Numbered from the stretch's first letter, positions 17,213 through 28,765 are shown. The stretch is DNA of 64,000 nucleotides from Bradyrhizobium sp. AUGA SZCCT0283 (GCF_018130385.1 NZ_JAFCLU010000008.1:217400-281399); one strand, 5' to 3'. The notes: generated from the sequence alone by a model not told the origin. Translations and numbers: made by a program.

Positions 17213-18343
17213 TCATTTGTTGGTCGTGGGACCGGCGGTACCGGTCCATTTTTTCGCCGCCGCCTCGACCTTGACGCGGTCCTCGGGGCTGAGCTCCGAG
17301 AGCCGCTCATCCAGCTCAGGGTCGCCCTTGCCGGCGGTCTTGGCGACCAGGTGCCATTTCAGGCCTTCGATCTTGTCCACCGGCGCCCCCAGCCCGCTCA
17401 CGAGCACGCGGGCGAGGCGGTTCTGCGCGATCGGCGAGTTCTGCCGCGCGGCCTTGCGCAGCAGCGCGATCGCGGCCGGCTGGTTCTTCGGCGTTCCGGT
17501 GCCGTTGAACAGCGCGATGGCATATTCGACCTCGGCGTCGACATTGTCGGCCAGTGCCGCCGCCTGCAGCAGCCGCACTGCCCGCTCGAGATCCTTCGGC
17601 ACGCCGTTGCCTTCCTTGTAGAAGGTCGCCAGCGCATATTGCGCCTCCGGGTTGCCGGCGTCGGCGGCGACGCGCAGCAGTTCGGCGGCGCGTTTGACGT
17701 CCTGCGGCAGCGTGTTGCCGTCAAGATAGAGCAGCGCCAGATTGTAGGCCGCCTTGGGGTTGCCGAGCTTGGCCGCGGAGGCCAATAGCTTCACCGCCTG
17801 CTCGCGATTGGCGGCGCCGCCGCGGCCGGACAGCCGCATCATGGCGAGCGCGAACATGCCTTCGCGGTCGCCGGCGTCGGCCGCGCGCTGGTACCAATCG
17901 GCGGCCTTCGCGTAGTCGCGCTTGATGCCGAGCCCGTTGGCGTAGAGCTCGCCCAGCATCGTCATCGCCTTGGGATCGCCGTTATATTGCGCGCGCGTAA
18001 TCGCGAGATCGAAGGCCGTCTTGTAGAGGCCGCGCTGATAGGCGCCGTAGACGGTGTCGACGTTCGGATCCTCGAAGGCGGCCGTCGGCGAGGGGGAGGG
18101 CACAGGCGTTGCCACGGGCTTGGTCGTTATCGCAGGCTTGAGCGGCGCCGCCGGCGTCGGTGTCGGTGTCGCAGCGGGCTTTTTCGCAGCCGTCGGCGCC
18201 TTTGGCTTGGGCGCCTCCTTTTTCGCCGCCGGAGGGCTCGCGGGCGGCTGCGCGGCAGGCGGCGTCAGCGAGACCTGCGCGGTGGCGCCGGTCATCGTCA
18301 TCAAGAGGCCCGCAAGCAGCGATATGGGACGCAGGAGTTTCAT
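17213..18343 (-). CDS. Exported SEL1-like repeat protein
   Basis: A 376-residue protein. A signal peptide (MKLLRPISLLAGLLMTMTGATAQ) is followed by a low-complexity Pro/Ala/Lys linker (about 24-88) and at least five SEL1-type TPR repeats (about 95-340: AMTMLGELYANGLGIKRDYAKAADWYQRAADAG and similar units). SEL1 repeats form scaffolds for protein-protein contacts, often in the periplasm. The linker suggests a spacer between membrane and repeats. It lies 9 bases downstream of the thiE-like gene and is likely co-transcribed. Confidence 0.8.
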   Translation of the reverse strand: MKLLRPISLLAGLLMTMTGATAQVSLTPPAAQPPASPPAAKKEAPKPKAPTAAKKPAATPTPTPAAPLKPAITTKPVATPVPSPSPTAAFEDPNVDTVYGAYQRGLYKTAFDLAITRAQYNGDPKAMTMLGELYANGLGIKRDYAKAADWYQRAADAGDREGMFALAMMRLSGRGGAANREQAVKLLASAAKLGNPKAAYNLALLYLDGNTLPQDVKRAAELLRVAADAGNPEAQYALATFYKEGNGVPKDLERAVRLLQAAALADNVDAEVEYAIALFNGTGTPKNQPAAIALLRKAARQNSPIAQNRLARVLVSGLGAPVDKIEGLKWHLVAKTAGKGDPELDERLSELSPEDRVKVEAAAKKWTGTAGPTTNK

Positions 18344-18352
18344 GGTCCGGCG

Positions 18353-19048
18353 TTATCCGTGCCCGGCCTTGTCCGTACTAGCCTTGGCTTTTCCGAACGC
18401 TGCTTCGTACGCCTGCGCGATCGCTAGCCCGGCATCGGTCAGCGCCGCCTTTGCGCCGCGCGGGTCCGCCCAGATGAAATCGCCGACCAGCACAAAATCC
18501 GCGCCGGCCGCGGCGAATTCGAAAGCCTCCTCGCACGAGATGGCAAAGCCAACGCAAGGCGGCTCGAACAGTTCATCCCACCATTGCAGGCGCTCAGCAA
18601 TCGCTTCAGCCGAGGGCCGCTGGCCGTTGGCGTCGGGCTCGCCGAACAGCACGTAGTCGGCGCCCCGTTCGCCCGCGGCCATCGAATCGTGCCGCGTGGC
18701 AAGGCCGCCGACGCCGGCAATGCGGTCCGGCTTCAGCGACGGCAAGGCATCCTCCAGCGCAGCGAGGCCGTTCAGATGCGCGCCATCGGCGCCGGCACGC
18801 GCCACCAGTTCGACATGGCCGTCGAGCAGTAGCGCCGCGCCGGCGTTCTGGATCACGGGCGCCAGCGTTTTCACACGCGCGATCATGGTGCGCTGATCGG
18901 TCTGCTTCAGCCGCAGCAGCACCGCCGCGACGTCGGCCGCGGCCAACAGCTCCGGAAGCAGGCTTGCGAGCTGCGACGGATCGTCCACTTCTGGTGTCGC
19001 GAGATAGAGGCGCGGCGCCGGGCGCGGCGGAACGGATTTATTGGCCAA
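18353..19048 (-). CDS. thiE: Thiamine-phosphate synthase family protein (ThiE-like)
   Basis: A 231-residue TIM-barrel protein. LYLATPEV near the start, LLLDGHVELVARAGADGAHL (about 73-92), IAGVGGLATRHDSMAAGERGADYVLFGE (about 110-137) and a last strand ADFVLVGDFIWAD match ThiE, which joins HMP-PP and the thiazole phosphate. The signature that is usually VGxSxH reads VGGLATRHD, so some catalytic residues may have changed; activity should not be assumed. The start is a TTG at 19048, just 2 bases after the aldolase stop, and no TPP riboswitch precedes it. It is translationally tied to the aldolase. Confidence 0.75.
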   Translation of the reverse strand: MANKSVPPRPAPRLYLATPEVDDPSQLASLLPELLAAADVAAVLLRLKQTDQRTMIARVKTLAPVIQNAGAALLLDGHVELVARAGADGAHLNGLAALEDALPSLKPDRIAGVGGLATRHDSMAAGERGADYVLFGEPDANGQRPSAEAIAERLQWWDELFEPPCVGFAISCEEAFEFAAAGADFVLVGDFIWADPRGAKAALTDAGLAIAQAYEAAFGKAKASTDKAGHG

Positions 19049-19050
19049 CT

Positions 19051-20091
19051 CTAGGCGACCTTCTTTTCAAGGCCGGTTTCCCACTCGCCCTTGCTCGCCA
19101 GCGCGTTCATCCGCGCCCGGTGCGTGAAGGCGCGCTGGCCCGCGGCGATATTCTCGGCCTTGCCCGACCACGCCTTTTGCGGCGCCGCCTGCAACGCCCG
19201 GCCGTAGGAGAAGGTCAGCCGCCAGGGAAGCCCGCCGATCCGGTTCATGGCGTTCAGATGCGCGGTGGCTTCCTCGTCGGATTGTCCCCCGGACAGGAAG
19301 GCGATGCCCGGCACGGCTGCAGGCACGCACGCCTTCAAAAGCCGTACGGTTTTCTCCGCAACTTCCTCGACGGAAGCCTGCTTTGGGCATTTCTTGCCTG
19401 AAATGGCCATGTTGGGCTTCAGCACCATGCCTTCGAGTTCGACGCGCTGCACGCGCAATTCCTGGAACGTCTTGTTGAGAACACGCTGGGTCACGTCATA
19501 GCAGCGGTCGATGTCGTGATCGCCGTCCATCAGCACTTCCGGCTCGACGATGGGGACGATCTGCGCCGCCTGGCACAGCGCGGCGTAGCGCGCCAGCGCA
19601 TGCGCGTTGACGCTGATCGCGGTCATGGTGGGAATACCCGGGCCGTCAGTGCCCCGGCCGATATCGATCACCGCGCGCCACTTCGCGAAGCGCGCGCCGC
19701 GTTCGTAATATTTCTTCAGCCGTTCGGCGAGCTTGTCGAGGCCGACAGTGACCAGTTCGCCCGGACATTGCGGCAGCGCTTGCGTCCCCTCATCGACCTT
19801 GATGCCGGGGATCGCGCCGGACTGCTCGATCAGCTTGACCAGCGGCGTGCCGTCCTTCGCGTTCTGCCAGATCGTCTCGTCGTACAGAATCACGCCCGAG
19901 ACGTACTTGCTCATCGCCTCGGTGGAGCGGAACAGCATCTCGCGATAGTCGCGGCGGTTCTCCTCGGTCGATTCGACCTTGATGGCGTCGAAACGCTTCT
20001 TGATCGTGCCCGAGGATTCGTCGGCGGCGAGAATGCCCTTGCCCGGGGTAACCATGGCGAGGGCAACTTTGTTGAGGTCAGCGAGATTCAT
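19051..20091 (-). CDS. Fructose-bisphosphate aldolase, class I
   Basis: A 346-residue Schiff-base aldolase of the eukaryote-like class I family. It starts NLADLNKVALAMVTPGKGILAADES and carries DEGTQALP, the catalytic region EGMVLKPNMAISGKK (Schiff-base lysine in LKPNM) and the phosphate-binding FLSGGQSDEEAT. It cleaves fructose-1,6-bisphosphate to two triose phosphates in the cytoplasm. A strong ribosome site (TCTGGAGAAC) precedes the ATG. A class II aldolase gene lies directly upstream on the same strand, a redundant pairing discussed among the findings. Confidence 0.95.
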   Translation of the reverse strand: MNLADLNKVALAMVTPGKGILAADESSGTIKKRFDAIKVESTEENRRDYREMLFRSTEAMSKYVSGVILYDETIWQNAKDGTPLVKLIEQSGAIPGIKVDEGTQALPQCPGELVTVGLDKLAERLKKYYERGARFAKWRAVIDIGRGTDGPGIPTMTAISVNAHALARYAALCQAAQIVPIVEPEVLMDGDHDIDRCYDVTQRVLNKTFQELRVQRVELEGMVLKPNMAISGKKCPKQASVEEVAEKTVRLLKACVPAAVPGIAFLSGGQSDEEATAHLNAMNRIGGLPWRLTFSYGRALQAAPQKAWSGKAENIAAGQRAFTHRARMNALASKGEWETGLEKKVA

Positions 20092-20203
20092 CGAAGTTCT
20101 CCAGAAACATCATGCCCTTGCGCACCAAAATAGGCGGTTCTCGGGCAATTGCCTAGAAAACGTTCGTCGCACCGGGGGTGTTTGCGAGGCGCGGGCGGCC
20201 CGC

Positions 20204-21271
20204 TCAGGCGACCCGCGGGTCAAGCTCGCCCTTGCTGTACCGCTTGGCCATTTCGGCCGTCGTCAGCACCTTCTTGATCTTGCTGGCTTGCCCCGCGGTA
20301 TTGAATTCCTGCAGCCGCTGCTTGCACAGCTTGGCCATGGCTTCCATCGCGGGCTTCAGGTATTTGCGCGGATCGAATTCTTCCGGATTGTCCTTCAGCA
20401 CTTTGCGGATCTGGCCGGTCATCGCCATGCGGTTGTCGGTGTCGATGTTGATCTTGCGCACGCCGTTCTTGATGCCGCGCTGAATTTCGGACACCGGCAC
20501 GCCCCAGGTCGGCTTCATCTTGCCGCCATTGGCGTTGATGATCTCCTGCAGATCCTGCGGCACCGAGGACGAACCGTGCATCACCAGATGCGTGTTCGGC
20601 AGCTTGCGATGGATCTCCTCGATCACGTTCATGGCGAGGATGTCGCCGTCCGGCTTGCGGGTGAACTTGTAGGCGCCGTGCGAAGTGCCCATCGCGATCG
20701 CCAGCGCGTCGACCCTGGTCTCCTTGACGAACTTCACGGCTTCGTCGGGATTGGTCAGCAGCTGGTCGTGCGACAGCTTGCCTTCGGCGCCGTGGCCGTC
20801 TTCCTTGTCACCCATGCCGGTCTCGAGCGAGCCGAGCACGCCGAGTTCGCCTTCCACCGAGATGCCGCCGAGATGGGCCATGTCGGTGACGGTCTTCGTC
20901 ACGCCGACATTGTAGTCCCAATCACCGGGGGTCTTGCCGTCGGCCTTCAGCGAGCCGTCCATCATGACGGAGGTGAAGCCGGCCTGGATCGCGGTCATGC
21001 ACGTGGCGGGCTCGTTGCCATGATCGAGATGCACGCAGACCGGGATCTGCGGATAGATTTCGGTGACGGCGTCCATCATGTGCTTGAGCATCACGTCATT
21101 GGCGTAGGAGCGCGCGCCGCGCGAGGCCTGGATGATGACGGGCGCGTCGAGCGAAGAGGCGGCCTCCATGATGGCCAGCGCCTGCTCCATGTTGTTGATG
21201 TTGAAAGCCGGCACCCCGTAATCGTGCTCTGCCGCGTGATCGAGCAGTTGACGCAAGGTAATGCGAGCCAT
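20204..21271 (-). CDS. fba: Fructose-bisphosphate aldolase, class II
   Basis: A 355-residue zinc-dependent aldolase of the class IIA CbbA/FbaA type. Metal and substrate motifs are visible: [11 protein letters not shown] (catalytic Asp and zinc His), [15 protein letters not shown] (zinc Glu region), [13 protein letters not shown] and VMHGSSSVP (zinc His), and [18 protein letters not shown] good ribosome site (CAGGAGAA) precedes the ATG. It is part of the tkt-gap-pgk block and serves glycolysis and gluconeogenesis; in Calvin-cycle organisms the same type also serves carbon fixation. Confidence 0.95.
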   Translation of the reverse strand: MARITLRQLLDHAAEHDYGVPAFNINNMEQALAIMEAASSLDAPVIIQASRGARSYANDVMLKHMMDAVTEIYPQIPVCVHLDHGNEPATCMTAIQAGFTSVMMDGSLKADGKTPGDWDYNVGVTKTVTDMAHLGGISVEGELGVLGSLETGMGDKEDGHGAEGKLSHDQLLTNPDEAVKFVKETRVDALAIAMGTSHGAYKFTRKPDGDILAMNVIEEIHRKLPNTHLVMHGSSSVPQDLQEIINANGGKMKPTWGVPVSEIQRGIKNGVRKINIDTDNRMAMTGQIRKVLKDNPEEFDPRKYLKPAMEAMAKLCKQRLQEFNTAGQASKIKKVLTTAEMAKRYSKGELDPRVA

Positions 21272-21321
21272 TCAAATTCTCCTGTATTTGCCGCGCCTTT
21301 GGCGCTCCATTAAGTCTGGGT

Positions 21322-22518
21322 CTAACGCAGTTTCAGAACTTCCACGCCGGGCAGCGGTTTGCCTTCCATCCATTCGAGAAACGCGCCGCCGGCCGTCGAA
21401 ACATAGGAAAAATCGTCTGCCACGCCGGCCTGGTTCAGCGCCGCGACGGTGTCGCCACCGCCGGCGACCGAAATCAGTTTCTTGGCCTTGGTGCGCTCGG
21501 CGGCATGCTTGGCCGCTACCATGGTGCCACGGTCGAACGGCGTCATTTCGAACGCGCCGAGCGGGCCGTTCCAGACCAGCGTCTTGGCGTCGTCGATCGC
21601 GGAATGAATCCGCGCGATCGATTGCGGCCCGACGTCGAGGATCATGCCGTCGGCCGGAATGGCGTCGAGGCCATAGGCGTGCGAGGGCGAGTTGGCCGCA
21701 AAATGATAGGCGACTACGGCATCGACGGGGAGGATGATGGCGCAGTTCGCGGCTTCGGCCTTTTCCACGATGCGCAGCGCGGTTGCCGCGAGATCCTTTT
21801 CCGCCAGCGACTTGCCGACGCCGACGCCCTGCGCGTGCAGGAAGGTGTTGGCCATGCCGCCGCCGATCACCAGCGCATCGACTTTTGTCACGAGGTTTTC
21901 GAGCAGGTCGATCTTAGTCGAGACTTTGGCGCCACCGATGATCGCGATCACCGGCTTGGTCGGCGCTTCCAACGCCTTCTCAAGCGCAGTGAGTTCGGCC
22001 TGCATGGTGCGGCCGGCATAGGCGGGCAGCTTGTGGCCGACGCCTTCGGTGGAAGCATGCGCGCGGTGCGCGGCCGAGAAGGCGTCGTTGACCCAGATGT
22101 CGCCGAGCTTCGCCAACTCGGCCACGAACGCCGGATCGTTCTTCTCTTCTTCCTTATGGAAGCGGGTGTTCTCCAGGCAGAGGATGTCGCCATCCTTCAT
22201 GGCGGCGACGGCCTTGGCCGCAGCCTCGCCGATGCAGTCGTCGGCGAAGGCGACCGGCTTCTTGATGACCTGTCCCAGCGCCGCCGCTACGGGCTTCAGC
22301 GAATCCTTGGCATCGCGTCCCTTCGGCCGGCCGAAATGGGCGAGCAGGATGACCTTGCCGCCCTTGTCCGAAATTTCGGTGATGGTCGGCGCGACGCGCT
22401 CGAGCCTGGTCGCGTCGGTGACGCGGCCGTTTTCCATGGGCACGTTGAGATCGACGCGCAGCAGCACGCGCTTGCCCTTCACGTCGACGTCATCGAGGGT
22501 GCGGAATGTTTTCTGCAT
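21322..22518 (-). CDS. pgk: Phosphoglycerate kinase
   Basis: A 398-residue enzyme of standard length. The signature [15 protein letters not shown] lies near residue 20. HFGRPKG, the hinge region ([30 protein letters not shown]) and the C-terminal nucleotide loop [16 protein letters not shown] are all present. It transfers phosphate from 1,3-bisphosphoglycerate to ADP in the cytoplasm. It follows gap across a palindromic repeat (22530-22638) and precedes the class II aldolase, an arrangement shared with other Hyphomicrobiales. Confidence 0.97.
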   Translation of the reverse strand: MQKTFRTLDDVDVKGKRVLLRVDLNVPMENGRVTDATRLERVAPTITEISDKGGKVILLAHFGRPKGRDAKDSLKPVAAALGQVIKKPVAFADDCIGEAAAKAVAAMKDGDILCLENTRFHKEEEKNDPAFVAELAKLGDIWVNDAFSAAHRAHASTEGVGHKLPAYAGRTMQAELTALEKALEAPTKPVIAIIGGAKVSTKIDLLENLVTKVDALVIGGGMANTFLHAQGVGVGKSLAEKDLAATALRIVEKAEAANCAIILPVDAVVAYHFAANSPSHAYGLDAIPADGMILDVGPQSIARIHSAIDDAKTLVWNGPLGAFEMTPFDRGTMVAAKHAAERTKAKKLISVAGGGDTVAALNQAGVADDFSYVSTAGGAFLEWMEGKPLPGVEVLKLR

Positions 22519-22529
22519 TGGCGCTCTCT

Positions 22530-22638
22530 TGTCCCGGGCGCACGGCGGCGCGAAGTGCCGCTGTGCTGAACCGGGACCTATGTTGCGTGGGTCCCGGCTC
22601 TGCGTCGCGTCACTTCGTGCCGCGGCGCGTCCGGGACA
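22530..22638. repeat. Palindromic intergenic repeat, family B (copy 2)
   Basis: TGTCCCGGGCGC (22530-22541) pairs with GCGTCCGGGACA (22627-22638) with one mismatch; inside, CCGGGACC and GGTCCCGG form the same inner pair as in the copy at 6066-6208. It fills almost the whole gap between gap and pgk and so is likely present in their shared mRNA, where it may act as a processing or stability hairpin. Confidence 0.85.
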
Positions 22639-22644
22639 CGAGAC

Positions 22645-23652
22645 TTACAGGAGCTTCCCCATCGCCACGGCGGTGTCGGCCATGCGGTTGGAGAAACCCC
22701 ATTCATTGTCGTACCAGGACATCACGCGCACGAGCGTGCCGTTCTGCACCTTGGTCTGGTCCTCGTGGAACGTCGACGAGTGGGGGTCGTGGTTGAAGTC
22801 GATCGAGACGTTCGGCGCCGACGTGTAGCCGAGGATGCCCTTGAGCTGCTGCTCGGAGGCGCGCTTCATCGCCGCGTTGATTTCCTTGACGTCGGTGGCG
22901 CGCTTGGCGACGATCTTGAGATCGACCACCGAAACGTTCGGGGTCGGCACGCGGATCGCGACGCCGTCGAGCTTGCCCTTCAATTCCGGCAGTACGAGGC
23001 CGATCGCCTTTGCAGCACCGGTGGAGGTCGGGATCATCGACATCGCCGCCGCGCGGCCGCGATAGAGATCCTTGTGCAGGGTGTCGAGCGTCGGCTGGTC
23101 GCCGGTATAGGCGTGGATCGTGGTCATGAAGCCGGTCTCGATGCCCACCGTGTCGTTCAGCACCTTGGCAACCGGCGCTAGGCAGTTGGTGGTGCAGGAG
23201 CCGTTGGAGACGACCAGATGATCCCGGGTCAGGGTGTCATGGTTGACGCCGAAGACGATGGTGGCGTCGGCATTGTCGGCGGGCGCCGAGACCAGCACGC
23301 GCTTGGCGCCGGCGGTCAGATGCGCGGAGGCCTTGTCCTTGGCGGTGAAGATGCCGGTGCATTCCAGCGCAATATCAACGCCGAGGGCCTTCCAGGGCAG
23401 CTTGGAGGGGTCGCGCTCGGCGGAAACCTTGATCTTGCCGTTGCCGAGGCTGAGCGAGTCGCCATCGACGGTCACGGTGCCGGGGAAGCGGCCATGCACG
23501 GAATCGAAGCGCAGCAGGTGGGCGTTGGTCTCCACCGGGCCGAGATCGTTGATGCCGACCACCTCGATATCCGTGCGGCCAGATTCCGCAATCGCCCGCA
23601 ACACGTTGCGGCCAATGCGGCCAAATCCGTTGATCGCGACGCGGATTGCCAT
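22645..23652 (-). CDS. gap: Glyceraldehyde-3-phosphate dehydrogenase, type I
   Basis: A 335-residue enzyme from the ATG at 23652 ([16 protein letters not shown]), chosen because it follows AGAGGAG and matches the family start; the frame is open further up. The NAD site INGFGRIGR, the active-site cysteine in [12 protein letters not shown] (about 152-163), IHAYTGDQ and [12 protein letters not shown] are all present. It oxidises glyceraldehyde-3-phosphate to 1,3-bisphosphoglycerate, feeding the pgk product encoded next. It follows tkt on the same strand with a 140-base gap. Confidence 0.97.
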   Translation of the reverse strand: MAIRVAINGFGRIGRNVLRAIAESGRTDIEVVGINDLGPVETNAHLLRFDSVHGRFPGTVTVDGDSLSLGNGKIKVSAERDPSKLPWKALGVDIALECTGIFTAKDKASAHLTAGAKRVLVSAPADNADATIVFGVNHDTLTRDHLVVSNGSCTTNCLAPVAKVLNDTVGIETGFMTTIHAYTGDQPTLDTLHKDLYRGRAAAMSMIPTSTGAAKAIGLVLPELKGKLDGVAIRVPTPNVSVVDLKIVAKRATDVKEINAAMKRASEQQLKGILGYTSAPNVSIDFNHDPHSSTFHEDQTKVQNGTLVRVMSWYDNEWGFSNRMADTAVAMGKLL

Positions 23653-23792
23653 GCTCGTTTCTCCTCTGATAGCCGATGCCGGCCCCGCGGAGACGTTCCA
23701 CGGAGGTGCTGACGGCGGAACGCCCGGTTCGGCCGGGCGGGAACGGTCAAGATGGGGGTCTAGGTAGTCCTTTTTCCCCAATAGCTCAACTG

Positions 23793-25778
<1,986 letters not shown>

Positions 25779-26065
25779 GATGAAAATCCGCCTGAAATGA
25801 GGTGCTTGGTTGTGGGTACGTACCGGGCAAAGGCCGCAATACGGGCGTGGCTTAAGGGAAAGTCGGGGCTGGATAGCACCTCAATCCCCCGAGTCCAAGG
25901 CGAGGAAACGCCCTTCCGGTGCGAAAAGTTGCTTAGCGGTGCATAGCTTCGCGTCGGCGTTGCACTCGGCTCGCTTGCCACGTAAATTTCGTGCTCTAAC
26001 CGCTTGCCGAACCGCGGATTTTGCTGCCGTGCGGCGGGCCTACGCGAAGGTGCGCGCTGTCCCTC

Positions 26066-26386
26066 ATGAGCGATCGTTACACCAACGGGGCCGGCAATGC
26101 CGAGCCGGTCTATGCCGACATCGACGCCGCCACGCGGCGCCTGATGATGGCGCTCGATGCGCTCGAGGCCGCGGCCGAGCGGCGGCGCGACGCCGACCGC
26201 GATGAGAACGAACTGGCGAGCCGGATCCAGGCGCTCGGCGCCGATCGCTCGCGGCTCGCCGACGAACTCGACGGCTCGCTGGTGAAGACGCGGCGGCTGG
26301 AGCGCACCAACCGCGAGATATCAGAAAGACTGGATGTCGCGATCGGCACCATCCGTGCGGTGCTCGATTCCGGAGAGGATGAATGA
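26066..26386 (+). CDS. DUF4164 coiled-coil protein
   Basis: A 106-residue protein from the ATG at 26066 (MSDRYTNGAGNAEP). Nearly all of it is a predicted coiled coil (ATRRLMMALDALEAAAERRRDADRDENELASRIQALG and onward). DUF4164 is a Hyphomicrobiales family that usually sits directly before zapA. Its stop overlaps the zapA start by 4 bases (ATGA), so the two are translationally coupled. A role with ZapA at the FtsZ ring is suggested by context only. Confidence 0.85.
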   Translation: MSDRYTNGAGNAEPVYADIDAATRRLMMALDALEAAAERRRDADRDENELASRIQALGADRSRLADELDGSLVKTRRLERTNREISERLDVAIGTIRAVLDSGEDE

Positions 26387-26766
26387 GCCACATCAACGTC
26401 ACCATCAACGGCCGGCAGTACCGCATGGCCTGCGAGGAAGGGCAGGAAGTGCGGCTCTTGAAGCTCGCCGAGAGCCTGGAAACGCGGGTCGGCGAGCTGC
26501 GCGGCAAATTCGGCGAGATCGGCGATGCGCGCCTCACCGTGATGGCGGCGCTCACCGTGTGCGACGAACTGCTGGATGCCAACGCGCGCATCCGTGCGCT
26601 GGAGGGCGAACTCGAAACCCTGCGCAACGTGCGCGTCGCCGCCGCCGACCGCGCGAAGGCCACCCAGGTCGCGGTCGCCAACGCGCTCAACGCCGCCGCC
26701 GACCGTATTGAAAAGACCACGCAAGTCCTCAACCGCACCATCGGCAGCGGCGTCGCGATCGGGTGA
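26383..26766 (+). CDS. zapA: Cell division protein ZapA
   Basis: A 127-residue protein. The N-terminal globular part has NVTINGRQYRMACEEGQE and RLLKLAESLETRVGELRGKFG, the ZapA hallmark; a C-terminal coiled coil with dimer contacts follows. ZapA binds and bundles FtsZ at mid-cell. It overlaps DUF4164 by 4 bases and is followed by 6S RNA and 5-FCL, the same order as zapA-ssrS-ygfA in E. coli, which supports the call. Confidence 0.95.
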   Translation: MSHINVTINGRQYRMACEEGQEVRLLKLAESLETRVGELRGKFGEIGDARLTVMAALTVCDELLDANARIRALEGELETLRNVRVAAADRAKATQVAVANALNAAADRIEKTTQVLNRTIGSGVAIG

Positions 26767-26813
26767 CGGGCTGGGTTAGTGCTGGCGGATCGAGCCAGCA
26801 GCGCTTACATTGT

Positions 26814-26986
26814 GTTGGCGAAGCTGCGTCGTGCGTCAGGAGCCATATATCCCCGGGGCCTTATCGATCCTTTAGGGAACTGTCCCTGGCCGGGTCCGTG
26901 GACCCGGACATATGGTGCCCACCTACTTTCGTAGGGAACTCCGGGATCGAGTGCTTCAACGGCGTATGCGGCTTCGCACTCTTGTT
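26814..26986 (+). ncRNA. ssrS: 6S RNA
   Basis: The gap between zapA and the 5-FCL gene is the conserved position of 6S RNA. A closing stem joins GCGAAGC (26818-26824) to GCTTCGC (26971-26977) and continues with TGCGT against ATGCG. Inner pairing joins CATAT near 26845 to ATATG near 26910, with an apical GCCGGGTCC-GTG-GACCCGG hairpin near 26890-26907. A T-run (26984-26991) ends the transcript. The long rod with an open centre fits 6S RNA, which binds housekeeping RNA polymerase. Ends are estimated. Confidence 0.8.
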
Positions 26987-27050
26987 TTTTTGTCGGTGGG
27001 CTTGTTTCCACAGTTCTTCGGTGCATTGCCGTTGCTGCGGCAATGTCCAG

Positions 27051-27139
27051 CGTAGCCCGGATGGAGCGAAGCGCAATCCGGGACAGGCTGTTCGATTGCG
27101 ACAAGGCCCCGGATTTCGCGGCGCTCCATCCGGGCTACG
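27051..27139. repeat. Palindromic intergenic repeat with 18-bp arms
   Basis: Perfect 18-bp inverted repeat CGTAGCCCGGATGGAGCG (27051-27068) / CGCTCCATCCGGGCTACG (27122-27139), with an inner ATCCGGG / CCCCGGAT pair. It belongs to the dispersed gtagcccggatggagcg elements common in Bradyrhizobium and other proteobacteria. It lies between 6S RNA and the 5-FCL gene and would fold within any read-through transcript. Confidence 0.8.
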
Positions 27140-27188
27140 ATTGCGTCGAAATCCTGTGCTTGCTGATGACGGCAGAACAAGACCCCGC

Positions 27189-27764
27189 ATGACGGCAACC
27201 GTGTCGAAAGCCGACCTCCGCACCGCCGCGCTGGCCAAGCGCGACGCGTTGAGCGACGAGCAGCGCGCTGCGGCGGCGCAGGCGATGGCCAAGCGTGGCG
27301 TGCCGTTTGCGATTCTGCCGGGCATGGTGGTGTCAGGCTATTCGCCGATCCGCAGCGAGATCGATCCCGCGCCCTTGATGCGCAGGCTCGCCGAGCAGGG
27401 CGCGAAGCTGGCGCTGCCGGCGGTGATGGCGCGCGGCAAGTCGCTCGCCTTTCGCGCCTGGTCGCCCGACGCCCGGCTGATGATGGGGCCGCTCGGCATT
27501 CTCGAGCCGTCGCCGGCCGCCGCCGAGCTCATTCCCGATGTCATGTTGATTCCGCTGGCGGCGTTCGACCGCCAGGGCCACCGCATCGGCTATGGCGCGG
27601 GACATTACGACTTCACGCTTGCCCATTTGCGCAAGGCGAAGGCCATCACGGCCGTCGGCACCGCCTTTTCCGTGCAGGAAATAAAAGCCGTTCCCGCGCA
27701 GCCGCACGACGTGGCGCTGGATTATGTGCTAACGGAAAAGAAAGTGTTCGATTTCCGGAGCTGA
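27189..27764 (+). CDS. 5-formyltetrahydrofolate cyclo-ligase
   Basis: A 191-residue enzyme from the ATG at 27189 (MTATVSKADLRTAALAKRDAL). It keeps the family core: SGYSPIRSEIDP, LALPAVMARGKSLAFRAW, GILEPSP, and the ATP/folate motif GYGAGHYDFTLA near the C terminus. It converts 5-formyl-THF to 5,10-methenyl-THF with ATP. Its place after zapA and 6S RNA is conserved across Proteobacteria (fau/ygfA). The stop is 3 bases before the TTG start of the next gene. Confidence 0.92.
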   Translation: MTATVSKADLRTAALAKRDALSDEQRAAAAQAMAKRGVPFAILPGMVVSGYSPIRSEIDPAPLMRRLAEQGAKLALPAVMARGKSLAFRAWSPDARLMMGPLGILEPSPAAAELIPDVMLIPLAAFDRQGHRIGYGAGHYDFTLAHLRKAKAITAVGTAFSVQEIKAVPAQPHDVALDYVLTEKKVFDFRS

Positions 27765-27767
27765 ACT

Positions 27768-28589
27768 TTGCGTATTCTCTTCGTTGGCGACGTGGTCGGC
27801 CGGGCAGGCCGCACCGCGATCGCGGAATATCTGCCCGGCATGGTCAGAGACTGGGCCCTCGATCTCGTCGTCGTCAATGGCGAGAATTCCGCCGGCGGTT
27901 TTGGCATCACCGAGGCGATCTATCAGGAATTCCTCGACGCCGGCGCCGATGCCGTCACGCTCGGCAATCATGCCTGGGATCAGCGCGAGGCGCTGGTGTT
28001 CATCGAGCGCGCGCCGAGGCTGGTCCGCCCCGCCAATTATCCAAAGGGAACGCCCGGCCGCGGCGCGGCCCTGGTCGATACCAAGAACGGCAAGCGCGCG
28101 CTGGTCGTCAACGCCATCGGCCGCGTCTTCATGACGCCGTTCGACGATCCCTTCGCGGTGCTCAACCGCGAACTCGACGCCTGTCCGCTGCGCGAGGCAG
28201 CGGACGCGATCGTGGTCGATTTCCACGGTGAGGCATCGAGCGAGAAACAGGGCATCGGCTTCTTCTGCGACGGCCGCGCCAGCCTCGTCGTCGGCACCCA
28301 CACCCATGTGCCGACCGCCGATCACCAGATCCTTACCGGCGGCACCGCCTACATGACCGATGCCGGCATGACCGGCGATTATGATTCCATCATCGGCATG
28401 CAGAAGGAAGAGCCGCTGCGGCGCTTCACGACCGGCATTCCCTCAGGGCGCTTCGAACCGGCGGCAGGCGTGGCGACACTCAGCGGCGTTGCGGTCGAGA
28501 CCGATGATTCCACCGGCCTGGCGCTGCGTGTCGCGCCGGTGCGGAAAGGCGGAAGGCTCGAGCCTGCGGTGCCGGGGTTCTGGGTCTGA
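27768..28589 (+). CDS. YmdB-type metallophosphoesterase (TIGR00282)
   Basis: A 273-residue calcineurin-like enzyme of the YmdB/TIGR00282 group. Metal-binding motifs are in order: LFVGDVVGRAGR, VVNGENSAGG, TLGNHAWDQ, VDFHGEASSEK and GTHTHVPTADH. YmdB of Bacillus hydrolyses 2',3'-cyclic nucleotides and affects biofilm and motility switching. The start is a TTG at 27768, placed by the ribosome site CGGAG inside the end of the 5-FCL gene and by the family's R-I-L-F-V-G-D start; the genes are probably co-translated. Confidence 0.9.
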   Translation: MRILFVGDVVGRAGRTAIAEYLPGMVRDWALDLVVVNGENSAGGFGITEAIYQEFLDAGADAVTLGNHAWDQREALVFIERAPRLVRPANYPKGTPGRGAALVDTKNGKRALVVNAIGRVFMTPFDDPFAVLNRELDACPLREAADAIVVDFHGEASSEKQGIGFFCDGRASLVVGTHTHVPTADHQILTGGTAYMTDAGMTGDYDSIIGMQKEEPLRRFTTGIPSGRFEPAAGVATLSGVAVETDDSTGLALRVAPVRKGGRLEPAVPGFWV

Positions 28590-28765
28590 CGAGGATCAAA
28601 CCGGGGAACGCGATGCAGAGGCTGCTTGCGCCAACGCAGCAGATCACAAGATTGTGCAGCGAAGCTGCGTCAGTTTTAAGCGAACTGATATGATCGTCGT
28701 CATTCGAGTGCGCGCCTTGTTGATTCAACGTCAACTAAAGCGGCAATGACGCGGGGGATGGTCCG

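Noticed and set aside
19049..19250. TPP riboswitch before the thiE-like gene
   Set aside because: The gene starts 2 bases after the aldolase stop; no Thi-box sequence is present.
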